Notes under the pieces: generated by a model
Database searches by the model: none
Told to the model about the DNA's origin: nothing
What the model saw: the letters and a program-made list of their open reading frames with translations, nothing else
Program-made: the position numbers and the translations under genes
Source of the DNA: Alphaproteobacteria bacterium
GTDB taxonomy: Bacteria; Pseudomonadota; Alphaproteobacteria; Rs-D84
Assembly (NCBI GenBank): GCA_017524525.1
Contig: JAFXVM010000018.1
Span: 1 to 64,000 of the forward strand
Reading direction: 5' to 3'
Length of the DNA: 64,000 nt
In this document: positions 8,030 to 17,237 of the stretch, piece after piece
How the letters are laid out: each line of letters begins with the position of its first letter
Position numbering within the stretch: position 1 is the stretch's first letter

Positions 8030-8446
8030 TTATTTAACTGTTGTTGTTGCGTTACGGTTGAATTTCCAAACGTCTTCACCAGTACCTTTGACCAATGGAC
8101 GTTCTTTACCGTAAGAGATTGTAGAGATACGAGATGCATCTATACCATCGTTAACCAATACGCGTTTGGCAGCGTTTGCACGACGTGCACCCAAAGCCAA
8201 GTTGTATTCTGTGGAACCACGTTCGTCGCAATTACCAGCAATTTGGATTTTTGTGTCTTCGTGGTTTTTCATATACAAAGATTGTCCCAACAAGTTGTTT
8301 TCTGCTTCGTCAGAAATTTCTGCTGAATTAAAAGCAAAGAAAACGCGTTGATTGTTCAAATCTGTTGGTTCAACGATACTGGAACCGCCACAAGCGGCCA
8401 ACATTCCAGCAACACCAGCTATTAAAGCAAAGTTTACTATTTTCAT
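8030..8446 (-). CDS. pal: Peptidoglycan-associated lipoprotein Pal
   Basis: A 138-residue OmpA-like lipoprotein. A lipoprotein signal peptide ends in LAAC, with the lipidated Cys at 19. The C-terminal OmpA-like domain has the peptidoglycan-binding motif GNCDERGSTEYNLALGARRA. Pal links the outer membrane to peptidoglycan in the Tol-Pal system; tolB and the other tol genes are not in the window. AGGGAG precedes the start. Slightly shorter than the usual 160 residues because the linker after the lipobox is short. Confidence 0.93.
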   Translation of the reverse strand: MKIVNFALIAGVAGMLAACGGSSIVEPTDLNNQRVFFAFNSAEISDEAENNLLGQSLYMKNHEDTKIQIAGNCDERGSTEYNLALGARRANAAKRVLVNDGIDASRISTISYGKERPLVKGTGEDVWKFNRNATTTVK

Positions 8447-8521
8447 GAAAATACTCCCTTGAGTTTTTGTTGCTCAGGTTATATTCTATAACAGGAATTA
8501 TTAAAAATCAAGGAATAAAAC

Positions 8522-9268
8522 ATGAAAAATCATATTTTACAAGATTTAAATTTGGCTGGCGTAAAATGGGAACTTACCGAAGAACCCGCAAAAACAGCCG
8601 TAAAAAAGGCACCTGTGCAGCAAAATTTCCCATCTTCACAGCCTTGTCAAAATCAACCTGTTATTATTCCTGCGGCAGCACCAGTGACTTTGGATACGGT
8701 AAAATCTATGGTGACAAGACCAAGTGATACCGATTCGTTAGTTCGTATGATTTGTGAATTTAACCATCCTTTGCGGGGTGGGGCAACTAATCCTGTAAGA
8801 CCAAATATTGCATCAAAACCAAATGGTTTATTGATTATAACTGATTTACCAAGTGCAGACGACGATTTATCTGGAAATATTTTATCTGGAAACGCCGGGG
8901 AAATGACAGATAAAATGTTAAACGCCATAGAAATGTCGCGCGAAAATGTTTCAATTGTTCCGCTGTTATTCTGGCGCACACCTGGGGGGCGAACACCTTT
9001 GCGCGAAGAATTAGATTTATCGCGTCCTTTTGTTGATAAATTAATAGAAATGCTTAATCCACGTGTGATTATTACTTTCGGCACTTTGGCAACCACAGAA
9101 ATTGCAAAAACAAACTTAAACGATTCTCATGGCGATGAAATCCAAGATGAAAAAGGTTGTATCATTGTGCCACTTTATCACCCAAATTATTTAATCTTGA
9201 AACCCAGTGCAAAAAAAGATGTTTGGGTTGCTTTGCAAAATATTCAAAAATTGTTGAAAACCGCTTAA
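8522..9268 (+). CDS. Uracil-DNA glycosylase family protein (family 4-like)
   Basis: A 248-residue protein whose C-terminal two thirds match the UDG family 4 fold. Seen are the first loop LPSADDDLSGN...GNAGEMTDKML, VSIVPLLFWRTPGGRTP, PRVIITFGTLAT and the HPNYLI loop. The N-terminal 70 residues are low complexity. It probably removes uracil from DNA. The first catalytic loop is less conserved than usual (no GEAPG), and the four iron-sulfur cysteines of family 4 are not evident, so activity is uncertain. It stands alone between pal and infC. Confidence 0.75.
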   Translation: MKNHILQDLNLAGVKWELTEEPAKTAVKKAPVQQNFPSSQPCQNQPVIIPAAAPVTLDTVKSMVTRPSDTDSLVRMICEFNHPLRGGATNPVRPNIASKPNGLLIITDLPSADDDLSGNILSGNAGEMTDKMLNAIEMSRENVSIVPLLFWRTPGGRTPLREELDLSRPFVDKLIEMLNPRVIITFGTLATTEIAKTNLNDSHGDEIQDEKGCIIVPLYHPNYLILKPSAKKDVWVALQNIQKLLKTA

Positions 9269-9311
9269 AAATATTTAATAATTTGCTTGTATCTATTAAA
9301 GGAGCATTACG

Positions 9312-9860
9312 ATTAAGAACAATTCGAATAATAACAAGGCTCGCGATATGGGGCCACGTGTAAATGAAAAAATATTTGCCAAAACTGTGCAAGTAATCAG
9401 CGGAGATGGACAAAATTTGGGCGTTATGAATACTGGTGACGCTTTGAATATGGCTTATGACAAAGAGCTTGATTTGGTTGAAATAAACGCAAATGCAACG
9501 CCTGTATTGGTCAAAATGATGGATTACGGCAAATACAAGTACGAACAAAAAAAGCGCGCAAATGAGGCACGCAAAAAACAAAAAACAATCGAATTACGCG
9601 AAGTTTGGGTCACGCCTGTTATCGAAGAAAATGATTTCAATGTAAAGATGAAAAAAGTTTTCGAATTTTTAGGCGAAGGCAACAAAGTTAAAATTGCTGT
9701 GATGACTCATGGTGACAAAAGGGTGTTGGCACGCAGTCGTGATGCAGTTCCACAATTATTTGAACGCATTATTACATTAATTGGCGACAAAGGAACGGTC
9801 GAATCTAGATCTAAACCAGACGACAGAACCAAATCAATCATAATTGCACCTGCGAAATAA
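9312..9860 (+). CDS. infC: Translation initiation factor IF-3, AUU start
   Basis: IF-3 with N-domain start GPRVNE and C-domain IELREVWVTPVIEENDFNVK. The first ATG (9348) has no ribosome-binding site and would leave the N terminus short. An in-frame ATT at 9312 lies 7 nt after AAAGGAG (9298-9304) and adds 12 residues, giving 182. AUU initiation is the known basis of IF-3 autoregulation in other bacteria. The usual partners rpmI and rplT lie 30 kb away at 39316-39899. Confidence 0.93.
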   Translation: MKNNSNNNKARDMGPRVNEKIFAKTVQVISGDGQNLGVMNTGDALNMAYDKELDLVEINANATPVLVKMMDYGKYKYEQKKRANEARKKQKTIELREVWVTPVIEENDFNVKMKKVFEFLGEGNKVKIAVMTHGDKRVLARSRDAVPQLFERIITLIGDKGTVESRSKPDDRTKSIIIAPAK

Positions 9861-9864
9861 ATTT

Positions 9865-9886
9865 CCGCCCATTTGGGCGGTTTTTT
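9865..9886 (+). terminator. Terminator of infC
   Basis: CCGCCC (9865-9870), ATTT, GGGCGG (9875-9880) followed by six T. Confidence 0.9.
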
Positions 9887-9960
9887 AATATGTTTATTTG
9901 TTGCAAAATTTGATTTTTTGCGCTATCTTTGCCACATTGAAGCAAAAGGATATTATAACG

Positions 9961-10164
9961 ATGGATACAAATAAACTTTCATTTGAAGATGCTTATAAAC
10001 AATTAACTGAATTGGTAAAAAAAATGGAAAGTGGCGAAATGCCTTTGGCTGATTCTGTCGCCGCGTATGAAGAAGGTATAAAATTGAAAGCCTATTGTGA
10101 ACAGTTGTTAAAAGAAGCAGAATTAAAAATTGAAACACTGAAAGTCACAAATTCTGGTGAATAA
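9961..10164 (+). CDS. xseB: Exodeoxyribonuclease VII small subunit
   Basis: A 67-residue XseB with the family pattern SFEDAYKQLTELVKKMESGEMPLADSVAAYEEG. It binds XseA to form exonuclease VII; xseA is not in the window. ATG 9961 follows AAAGGATATTATAACG. mutS starts 2 bp after the stop, so the two are co-transcribed. Confidence 0.94.
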   Translation: MDTNKLSFEDAYKQLTELVKKMESGEMPLADSVAAYEEGIKLKAYCEQLLKEAELKIETLKVTNSGE

Positions 10165-10165
10165 A

Positions 10166-12682
10166 ATGGCAGAAAAAAATAAACTTTCACCAGTTATGCA
10201 ACAGTATGTTGATATGAAATCTGAAAATCCAGATGCGTTGCTGCTTTTTAGACTTGGTGATTTTTACGAAGCCTTTTTTGAAGATGCAAAAACAGTAAGC
10301 GCAACACTGTCGCTGGTTTTAACGCATCGCGGCACAGATGGTTTTGGTGCAGATGTTCCTATGTGTGGGATTCCGTGGCATGCAGCAGATAATTATTTTG
10401 GCAGACTGGTAAAATCTGGTTTCAAAGTTGCTTTGGTTGAACAGATGGAAACACCACAACAAGCAAAACAACGCGGACACAAATTTATTGAAAGAAAAGT
10501 TGTTCGGGTATTAACGCCTGGAACATTAACTGATGAAAATTTATTAACACCAGCTAAGTCTAATTTTTTAATTTCTATTGTTCCAATTGGTGAATCTGTG
10601 TTTGATATCGCGGGTTGTGATATTTCTACGGGTGAATTTTTTATCGGGCAAACTGATTGTATCGCAGATGATATGATTCGAATAAATCCTGCGGAAATTA
10701 TTTATCCTGAAAAAGACGCAGAAAAACAAATCATAAAAAATTTACGCGAAATATATAAAACTACACCAGTATATGAGAAATTGTATTTACGTTCCGATAT
10801 TAATGTGATTGTATCGCATGTATTCGGCGGAAATGTTCAATCAGACAATCGTGATAATGTGAGCGCGATAACTTTACTAGCAGGTTATTTATTCAACACT
10901 CAGCGGGGCGCGAATATATCTTTTCGTGCGCCTTATGCTTTTAAATCGGGGCGCCAGTTAATAATTGATTCGTCCACTTGGAAAAGTTTAGAGATAGATG
11001 CGCCAATAAACGATGGTGGAACATGTTTATTAGATGTAATAGACAACACAAAGACGGCATCTGGTGCACGTAAATTACGTTCTTATTTACGCACATTACC
11101 AGGAGACAGGGATGTTATTTTATCACGTCAAACGCATATTGGACATTTGCTAACTAATCATTCTTTGATGGCGGAAATAGACGCTGTGTTAACGTGTATT
11201 CCAGATGTAAATCGTGCTTTGTCGCGTTTATTAGCGGGACGTGGAACACCACGCGATTTGCGTAATGTGACTGAATTTTTATTGACATTGGATACAATAA
11301 AAAATGTCGGCAGAAAATTAGACGATGGATTGTCTTCTAAATTTATTGGAATAAATACTCATGATGCGTTGGCGAACAAATTGCAACGCGCGCTTAACGA
11401 TGAATTGCCTACGTTTTTCAGGGATGGCAATGTAATTCGTTCTGGGTTTGATATATCACTTGACAACATGCGAAAACTTTCAAACGGCGGAATTGAAACA
11501 ATCGCAGGACTACAGGCAGAATACATTAATCAAACAAATGTAAGTAATTTAAAAATTAAATATAACAATATTCTTGGTTATTTCATAGAAGTCCCATCCA
11601 CCAAGGCTGACGCATTAATGGCAAAAGATTCTGGTTTTATACATCGTCAAACCATGGCTGGAAATATGCGCTTTACAACATCTAAATTAATCGATTTAGA
11701 TAATGATATTCGCAGTGCTTCTGAAAAAGCAACCGCAATTGAAAACGAAATCATAGATAAACTTATCGAAGATATTCGTGAAATATCAAACGATTTAATG
11801 AATACGGCAGATTTAGTCGCAGACGTCGATGTTTGGTTGTCTTTGGCACGGTGTGCAGATTTATATTCTTGGGTTCGTCCACAGATAACTGAAACATGTG
11901 AATTTGATATTGTTGGCGGACGTCATCCTGTGATTGAATATGTGTTGCGCCACAATGGTGATAATTTTGTTAAAAATGATTGCAATTTGAATGAACACCC
12001 AATTGCTCTTTTGACTGGTCCAAATATGGCGGGTAAATCTACTTATTTGCGTCAAAATGCAATATTGGTTGTTCTTTCTCATCTGGGGTCTTTTGTCCCG
12101 GCAATCAGTGCGACAATCGGTATTTGCGACCAATTATTCAGTCGCGTTGGTGCATCCGATAATTTAGCAGCAGGACAATCTACATTTATGGTGGAAATGG
12201 TTGAAACTGCAAATATATTAAATCGCGCGACAAAACAATCTTTCATTATATTTGACGAAATAGGGCGTGGAACATCTACTTTTGACGGTATGGCGATTGC
12301 CCAGGCAGTACTTGAATATTTAAATACTTTGTGTCCACGCACTTTGTTTGCGACACATTATCACGAATTAACAGAATTAGTCGGTGACGACAAATTAAGT
12401 AATGTGTCTTGTTTAACTATTGATGTTCGTGAACATAATAATGACATAGTATTTTTACATAAAATTATTGCGGGGGTCGCTAATCGTTCATACGGTATAG
12501 CGGTGGCAAAAATGGCTGGTATGCCAGCAAGCATAGTAGAACGTGCTGAAAATGTTTTATTAAATTTGGAAAACGGACGCGAAGAAAAAATAGAAACAGT
12601 TCAAAAGCCTGAAAAGCCTTCGATAAAACCTGTGGTCAAAGAAGAAAAAAATAATAAATCACAATTATCATTATTTGGATAA
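10166..12682 (+). CDS. mutS: DNA mismatch repair protein MutS
   Basis: An 838-residue MutS. The mismatch-binding N terminus includes RLGDFYEAFFEDA (the Phe-x-Glu motif). The connector, lever and clamp domains follow. The ABC ATPase has Walker A GPNMAGKST at about 617 and Walker B with DEIGRGTSTFDG near 696, then a composite H-loop (TLFATHYHELT). It recognises mispairs and recruits MutL, which is not in the window. ATG 10166 is preferred to an upstream GTG that would overlap xseB. truB follows after 3 bp. Confidence 0.98.
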   Translation: MAEKNKLSPVMQQYVDMKSENPDALLLFRLGDFYEAFFEDAKTVSATLSLVLTHRGTDGFGADVPMCGIPWHAADNYFGRLVKSGFKVALVEQMETPQQAKQRGHKFIERKVVRVLTPGTLTDENLLTPAKSNFLISIVPIGESVFDIAGCDISTGEFFIGQTDCIADDMIRINPAEIIYPEKDAEKQIIKNLREIYKTTPVYEKLYLRSDINVIVSHVFGGNVQSDNRDNVSAITLLAGYLFNTQRGANISFRAPYAFKSGRQLIIDSSTWKSLEIDAPINDGGTCLLDVIDNTKTASGARKLRSYLRTLPGDRDVILSRQTHIGHLLTNHSLMAEIDAVLTCIPDVNRALSRLLAGRGTPRDLRNVTEFLLTLDTIKNVGRKLDDGLSSKFIGINTHDALANKLQRALNDELPTFFRDGNVIRSGFDISLDNMRKLSNGGIETIAGLQAEYINQTNVSNLKIKYNNILGYFIEVPSTKADALMAKDSGFIHRQTMAGNMRFTTSKLIDLDNDIRSASEKATAIENEIIDKLIEDIREISNDLMNTADLVADVDVWLSLARCADLYSWVRPQITETCEFDIVGGRHPVIEYVLRHNGDNFVKNDCNLNEHPIALLTGPNMAGKSTYLRQNAILVVLSHLGSFVPAISATIGICDQLFSRVGASDNLAAGQSTFMVEMVETANILNRATKQSFIIFDEIGRGTSTFDGMAIAQAVLEYLNTLCPRTLFATHYHELTELVGDDKLSNVSCLTIDVREHNNDIVFLHKIIAGVANRSYGIAVAKMAGMPASIVERAENVLLNLENGREEKIETVQKPEKPSIKPVVKEEKNNKSQLSLFG

Positions 12683-12685
12683 AAG

Positions 12686-13555
12686 ATGGACGGCATAGTT
12701 ATTTTAGACAAAGAATCTGGTGTATACAGCAGAAAAGCCGGGGCGCGCGTGGCGCGCATGTTCGGCGAAAAAAAATTTGGGCACATTGGAACTTTGGACC
12801 CGATGGCAACCGGGGTGTTGTTAATTGCATTGGGGCGCGCTACAAAAATGATACCTTTTATTGAAGAACACAAGGAAAACAAAAAAGAATATTTATTTGG
12901 GTTGCGCTTTGGTATTGAAACAGACACGCTTGATATTACGGGGACGTCAATAAAAACAGATGATAAAATTCCAAATGAAAGCGAAATTGTGAATACATGT
13001 GAAAAAATAAGCAAAACAGTCGAACAAATTCCACCAAAATTTTCTGCAGTACATGTGAATGGCTCACGCGCATACGAATTAGCACGCAAAGGTAAAGATG
13101 TCGAAATGAAACCACGCCCAATTACTATTTATGAATTAGAATATTTGGGAAAAAAGGGTGATGAATATAATTTTCGTGTCCTTTGTTCACGTGGGACTTA
13201 TGTGCGCTCACTCGTTCGCGATATTGCAAATTTATGTGGTGCAATTGCAACAACAACATATATACGACGAACACTGACCAATGGCTTTGAAATAAAAAAC
13301 GCCGTAAAACTTGATTTTTTAGAAAATCTGGTTAATAATGACAAAGCGCCAGACAAATATTTGTTGGCACCTGATTGTGCACTGGGGGACATTCCGGTAA
13401 TCAATTTGGGCGATAAAGATACCGAATTATATAAAAACGGTGGATTTATCAAAACTGATGAAAAGGGCGGTTTTGTGCGGATTTATCACGATAAAGAATT
13501 TATTGGGATGGGACGCATAGAAAACGGTTTAATTCATCCAAAACGAACACTTTAA
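12686..13555 (+). CDS. truB: tRNA pseudouridine55 synthase
   Basis: A 289-residue TruB, which makes pseudouridine 55 in the tRNA T loop. The catalytic Asp is D38 in GHIGTLDPMATGVL. YLFGLRFG, PPKFSAVHVNGSRAYELAR and GTYVRSLVRD are further family motifs. The N terminus (GIVILDKESGVYSRKA) lacks the usual TSH motif. It sits between mutS and rpsO; truB-rpsO adjacency is typical, but rbfA and pnp are missing from this block. Confidence 0.95.
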   Translation: MDGIVILDKESGVYSRKAGARVARMFGEKKFGHIGTLDPMATGVLLIALGRATKMIPFIEEHKENKKEYLFGLRFGIETDTLDITGTSIKTDDKIPNESEIVNTCEKISKTVEQIPPKFSAVHVNGSRAYELARKGKDVEMKPRPITIYELEYLGKKGDEYNFRVLCSRGTYVRSLVRDIANLCGAIATTTYIRRTLTNGFEIKNAVKLDFLENLVNNDKAPDKYLLAPDCALGDIPVINLGDKDTELYKNGGFIKTDEKGGFVRIYHDKEFIGMGRIENGLIHPKRTL

Positions 13556-13570
13556 ACAAAGGAATGAACA

Positions 13571-13843
13571 ATGTCCGTAACAAAACAAAAGAAAAGCGAA
13601 TTAATCGCTGCATTCAAAACCAGCGAAAAAGATAATGGTGGTTCTGCTGCATCCCAAGTGGCTGTTTTGACAGAACGCATTCGCAATTTAACAGAACACA
13701 TGAAAAACAACCACAAAGATGAACATTCTAAACGTGGATTGTTGTTGATGGTTAACCGCCGCAAAAAATTGTTGGCTTACATCAAAAAGAACAGTGTTGC
13801 TGAATACGAAGAACTGATTAAAAAATTGGGTCTGCGTAAATAA
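13571..13843 (+). CDS. rpsO: 30S ribosomal protein S15
   Basis: A 90-residue S15 with GSAASQVAVLTERIRNLTEHMKNN and RGLLLMVNRRKKLLAYIKK, full length for the family. It binds the 16S rRNA central domain. AAAGGAATGAAC precedes the start and a strong terminator follows. It is 15 bp after truB. Confidence 0.98.
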   Translation: MSVTKQKKSELIAAFKTSEKDNGGSAASQVAVLTERIRNLTEHMKNNHKDEHSKRGLLLMVNRRKKLLAYIKKNSVAEYEELIKKLGLRK

Positions 13844-13845
13844 TA

Positions 13846-13877
13846 AAAAGCCAGTTTTTACTGGCTTTTATTTTTTT
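13846..13877 (+). terminator. Terminator of the mutS-truB-rpsO block
   Basis: AAAAGCCAG (13846-13854), six-base loop, CTGGCTTTT (13861-13869), then a T run. It also works for the converging gene to the right. Confidence 0.9.
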
Positions 13878-13906
13878 GCTTATGTTCACCGAGCCTGAAA
13901 CTTCTA

Positions 13907-15202
13907 TTATTGTTCAACATTATCCCCAAACAACGCGGCACGTAAACCGAGATAGCCATTAGTGGCACTGGCGCAGTTACGCGCACAATAGGCTTCACAA
14001 CTGGTATTCGTTGCATTGTCGGTGTTGAACACCCACGAAGGGGATGACAAAGAACATTGCTCGGCGTTATTTGCTGTATAATGCGTTACTTTACACCAAC
14101 AATATCTCTTTTCCCCTGTTGTACCAGTTAATGTACTTTCGGATGCTGTCCAATCAGAACTATCCCCCCCCCATTGCCAGTTATGATTATTACCTGCTCG
14201 TGCACTACATAATGCAACACCCTTTACTTTATCTCCGTTTGCCCATGATACACCCCATTCACCAGGTTGTGTTATACCGTATGTTGCCATGCTGGCGCCA
14301 CTTGTTATCTCATTACGTGCACCATCCAAACTTTTTGCTGCCCATACACCTGTACTTACCTCTGTTGATGGGATTAAACATGCCGAACCACTCCCAGAAC
14401 CACTGCTAGAACCACCGCTAGAATACCCGAACAACGCAGCCCGGAAGTCGGAACCGTCATGGACGGAGCTGGCGCATTTGCTCGCACAGCCGTCCGCGCA
14501 ATCGGCGGCCTCTCCGCCGCCGCCGAACACCCACGCAGGGGATGACACGGCGCACATATTTGAACCCGATAATTTATATCCCATCGCACGACACCAACAA
14601 TATTTTGTTTCGCCACTGCCACTGGTATCAGGCGTGCCAGTGGTTGCCCATGTTCCGTTCGTTGAACTGCATATCGCCTCACCAACCACGTCACCATAAC
14701 TGAAATTAACACCCCATTGACCAGCCTCTGTGATGCCATAAGTGGATGCGTTACTATCGTAACCATCGCTCTTACATGTACCATCACCATTTAAATCAAG
14801 ACATCCAGGTTTAGGGGTATCATTGCCGTTTGTTGCGTAATTACCCGCAACCGTTGATTCAACAGAACTGCTGCAGGTTGAACCGTAATTGAATCCCGCA
14901 GGTATTTCTTCCGTTTCCCAACCAATAAATGTATAGCCCACTTTTGTTGGGTTGGTTGATGGTAAAACCAATGTATTGCCATAATCGCAACTTTGTGCAG
15001 AATTTTGAACTGTTAATGGGGTGGTATCGCCTTCATCACCATACCATTCGAGGTTATAAACATTTGGGGTCCATGATGCCTTCATACGTGTGTTTGCCGT
15101 GGTTGCGCCAACACCAGACGCATCACAAGTCAAAGAAGGCGCACCAAAAACCGGTGCAGACGCCAACATAGCGATAATTGAACCTAACAATATTTTATAC
15201 AT
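13907..15202 (-). CDS. Secreted cysteine-rich repeat protein with G9 tract
   Basis: A 431-residue protein of unknown function. ATG 15202 is chosen: AGGGGGA precedes it and it opens a clean signal peptide (residues 1-20, ending PVFG). Residues about 40-95 resemble an InlB/Listeria-Bacteroides repeat (YTFIGWE). Two copies of a domain of about 110 residues follow. Each starts TYGIT..G.WGV, has YCWC in the middle and ends RAALFG. A Ser/Gly-rich linker separates them. The second copy holds a run of nine G on the coding strand (14164-14172 on the plus strand), and the first holds a patch of about 70 percent GC. A surface role is likely but unproven. Confidence 0.8.
   Translation of the reverse strand: MYKILLGSIIAMLASAPVFGAPSLTCDASGVGATTANTRMKASWTPNVYNLEWYGDEGDTTPLTVQNSAQSCDYGNTLVLPSTNPTKVGYTFIGWETEEIPAGFNYGSTCSSSVESTVAGNYATNGNDTPKPGCLDLNGDGTCKSDGYDSNASTYGITEAGQWGVNFSYGDVVGEAICSSTNGTWATTGTPDTSGSGETKYCWCRAMGYKLSGSNMCAVSSPAWVFGGGGEAADCADGCASKCASSVHDGSDFRAALFGYSSGGSSSGSGSGSACLIPSTEVSTGVWAAKSLDGARNEITSGASMATYGITQPGEWGVSWANGDKVKGVALCSARAGNNHNWQWGGDSSDWTASESTLTGTTGEKRYCWCKVTHYTANNAEQCSLSSPSWVFNTDNATNTSCEAYCARNCASATNGYLGLRAALFGDNVEQ
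14164..14172 (-). repeat. Homopolymer G9 tract inside a coding region
   Basis: Nine C on the plus strand encode the WGGD segment of the secreted repeat protein at about residue 344. In this AT-rich window it is the longest G/C homopolymer I noticed. Confidence 0.85.
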
Positions 15203-15272
15203 ATTTCCCCCTTGACCTTTCCTGATAATCACTAGTTTAACAAACTTTTGATTTTCAAAGCAATAGAAAAAA

Positions 15273-16490
15273 TCATTCGTATCTTAAACTGTCAATCGGG
15301 TTTAATTTTGCCGCTTTGATTGCAGGCATTACACCAGACGCTAAACCAACAACAACCGCGACACCCACAGATAAAATTACCGGCCAGATTGAAAATGGAA
15401 CATCGTAATGTAATATCAATCGACCGACCCCCTGGGATAAACCAACCCCCAACACCAAACCTATCATTGAACCGATGAAAGATATCATTATTGATTCTGA
15501 TAAAAATTGAATTATGATTACGCGTTCGCGCGCACCGATTGCTTTGCGAATGCCAATTTCACGCGTGCGTTCTGCGACAGATGTTAACATCATATTCATT
15601 ATGCCTATGGAACCAACCAACAATGACACCGCTGCTATCGCAATAAGCAACAATTTAAGATAACCCGTCACAGTATCCATTGTTTCCATTATTTGCTTCA
15701 TATCTGTGATTTGAAAATCGTCTTCATCACCGTCTTTTAATCTGTGCCTTTGTCGCAAAAGTGATGTTATTTGCTCAATTACTACATTGTTATTTGCATC
15801 TGGGAAAATTTTAAGTGCTATCATTGTGACGGCATCTGGAAATTTAGAACCTTGCAGACGCTTTTTGAATGTTGTTATTGGTATTATTATCATATCATCT
15901 TGGGAACCAAAGGCTGAATCACCGCGCGCTTTCATTACACCCACAACAACAAAAGGTATATGCCCAATTCGTATAAATTCACCAACTGGATTATCAGGCA
16001 AGCCTAATTCATACGCTGTATCTGGACCGATTATTGCGTATGTAGATGCATTTTTTACTGCATTCATATCAAATGGCGAACCGTATTCCATTTCTATGTC
16101 TTGAATTGCCATATAATCTGGATATGCGCCTAAAACCATCGTAGACCAATTTTTATTACCATAGATAACTTGGGAATTTCCCATTTGCGCTGGGGTTATA
16201 TACATAACATCGCTAAGCCTTTTGATTTGGTCTGTATCGGTTATAGTTAATGTTTGATTACTGCCCATACGAACACCACGATTGCGTGCTGCGCCCGCAC
16301 GAACAACAATCGTATTTGTACCAAGCGATGAAAATTGGTCTGTAATTGATTTTTGAACTGTTTCCCCGACAGCCACCATTATCACCACCGCCATAACACC
16401 AATAATGATACCCAAGACCGTCAGGAACGACCTTAATTTATTTCCGCTTACCGATATCCAAGATTCTTTTAATATATCGCCCAGAGTCAT
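15273..16490 (-). CDS. MacB-type ABC transporter permease
   Basis: A 405-residue permease. An N-terminal transmembrane helix (FLTVLGIIIGVMAVVIMV) is followed by a large periplasmic domain (about 45-270). Three C-terminal helices carry the FtsX-like signature RTREIGIRKAIGAR. In E. coli MacB the ATPase and this permease are one chain; here they are separate, the ATPase stop and permease ATG overlapping by 4 bp. With the adaptor and TolC-like protein upstream it forms a tripartite efflux pump. The substrate (macrolide, peptide, haem precursor or lipopeptide) cannot be read from the sequence. Confidence 0.9.
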   Translation of the reverse strand: MTLGDILKESWISVSGNKLRSFLTVLGIIIGVMAVVIMVAVGETVQKSITDQFSSLGTNTIVVRAGAARNRGVRMGSNQTLTITDTDQIKRLSDVMYITPAQMGNSQVIYGNKNWSTMVLGAYPDYMAIQDIEMEYGSPFDMNAVKNASTYAIIGPDTAYELGLPDNPVGEFIRIGHIPFVVVGVMKARGDSAFGSQDDMIIIPITTFKKRLQGSKFPDAVTMIALKIFPDANNNVVIEQITSLLRQRHRLKDGDEDDFQITDMKQIMETMDTVTGYLKLLLIAIAAVSLLVGSIGIMNMMLTSVAERTREIGIRKAIGARERVIIIQFLSESIMISFIGSMIGLVLGVGLSQGVGRLILHYDVPFSIWPVILSVGVAVVVGLASGVMPAIKAAKLNPIDSLRYE

Positions 16491-17236
16491 TTTTTGGCTC
16501 GTTTTTCTGATTTTAATAGTACTGTTTCGCTTTTGGGAACGGGTCCATCATAAGTAATTCGACCATCGTAAATATGAATTATTCGCCGTGCATATTGTGA
16601 TATTTGAAATTCGTGTGTTATCATCACAATAGTGATTCCAAAATCACGATTTAACTTTTCAAAAAACTTTAATATTTCATTTCCCATTTTCGAATCCAGC
16701 GAACCAGTTGGTTCATCTGCCAGAATTAATTTTGGGTTGCCTGACAAAGCACGCGCAATTGCGACCCTTTGTTTCATTCCGCCTGATAGTTGTGTAGGAA
16801 GATAAGTTTCAAATTGTTCAAGTCCCACTAATTTCAACATTTCGCGTGCGCGCGTTATTCTGTCATGCATAACTATGCCACGATACATTAATGGCAACAT
16901 TACATTGTCCAGAACTGTGCGTTTAGAAAGCAAATTAAAGTTTTGAAAAACAAAACCAATATATTCGTTTCGAACAGTTGCTAAATCATCAGGCGTCATA
17001 GTCGAAATGTCTTTGCCGTATAATTCATATGTACCAGAAGTTGCCCCGTCCAGCGCCCCGATTATATTCATACAGGTTGATTTTCCAGAACCACTTGGCC
17101 CCATAATCGCAACAAATTCTCCGGAATTTATAGTAAAATTTATATCAAACAAAACTTGTTGAACACCACCGATTGCCAGCGGAAAAACTTTATTTATCTT
17201 GTTTAAAAAAATGATTGGTGGCGTTTGTTTTTTCAT
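16487..17236 (-). CDS. ABC transporter ATPase (MacB/LolD type)
   Basis: A 249-residue ATPase. Walker A is GPSGSGKST, the signature is LSGGMKQR, Walker B with catalytic Glu is LILADEPTGSLD, and the switch His is in ITHE. The MacB/LolD group is shown by GxDIS and FVFQNFNLLSKRTVLDNV. ATG 17236 is chosen rather than 17293 because the longer start would run into the adaptor gene, whose stop is 1 bp away. It powers the permease encoded next. Confidence 0.92.
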   Translation of the reverse strand: MKKQTPPIIFLNKINKVFPLAIGGVQQVLFDINFTINSGEFVAIMGPSGSGKSTCMNIIGALDGATSGTYELYGKDISTMTPDDLATVRNEYIGFVFQNFNLLSKRTVLDNVMLPLMYRGIVMHDRITRAREMLKLVGLEQFETYLPTQLSGGMKQRVAIARALSGNPKLILADEPTGSLDSKMGNEILKFFEKLNRDFGITIVMITHEFQISQYARRIIHIYDGRITYDGPVPKSETVLLKSEKRAKK

Positions 17237-17237
17237 T

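Noticed and set aside
14289..14699. 136-codon plus-strand frame in the secreted repeat gene
   Set aside because: It is antisense to the GC-rich patch of a gene with a signal peptide and repeated domains.
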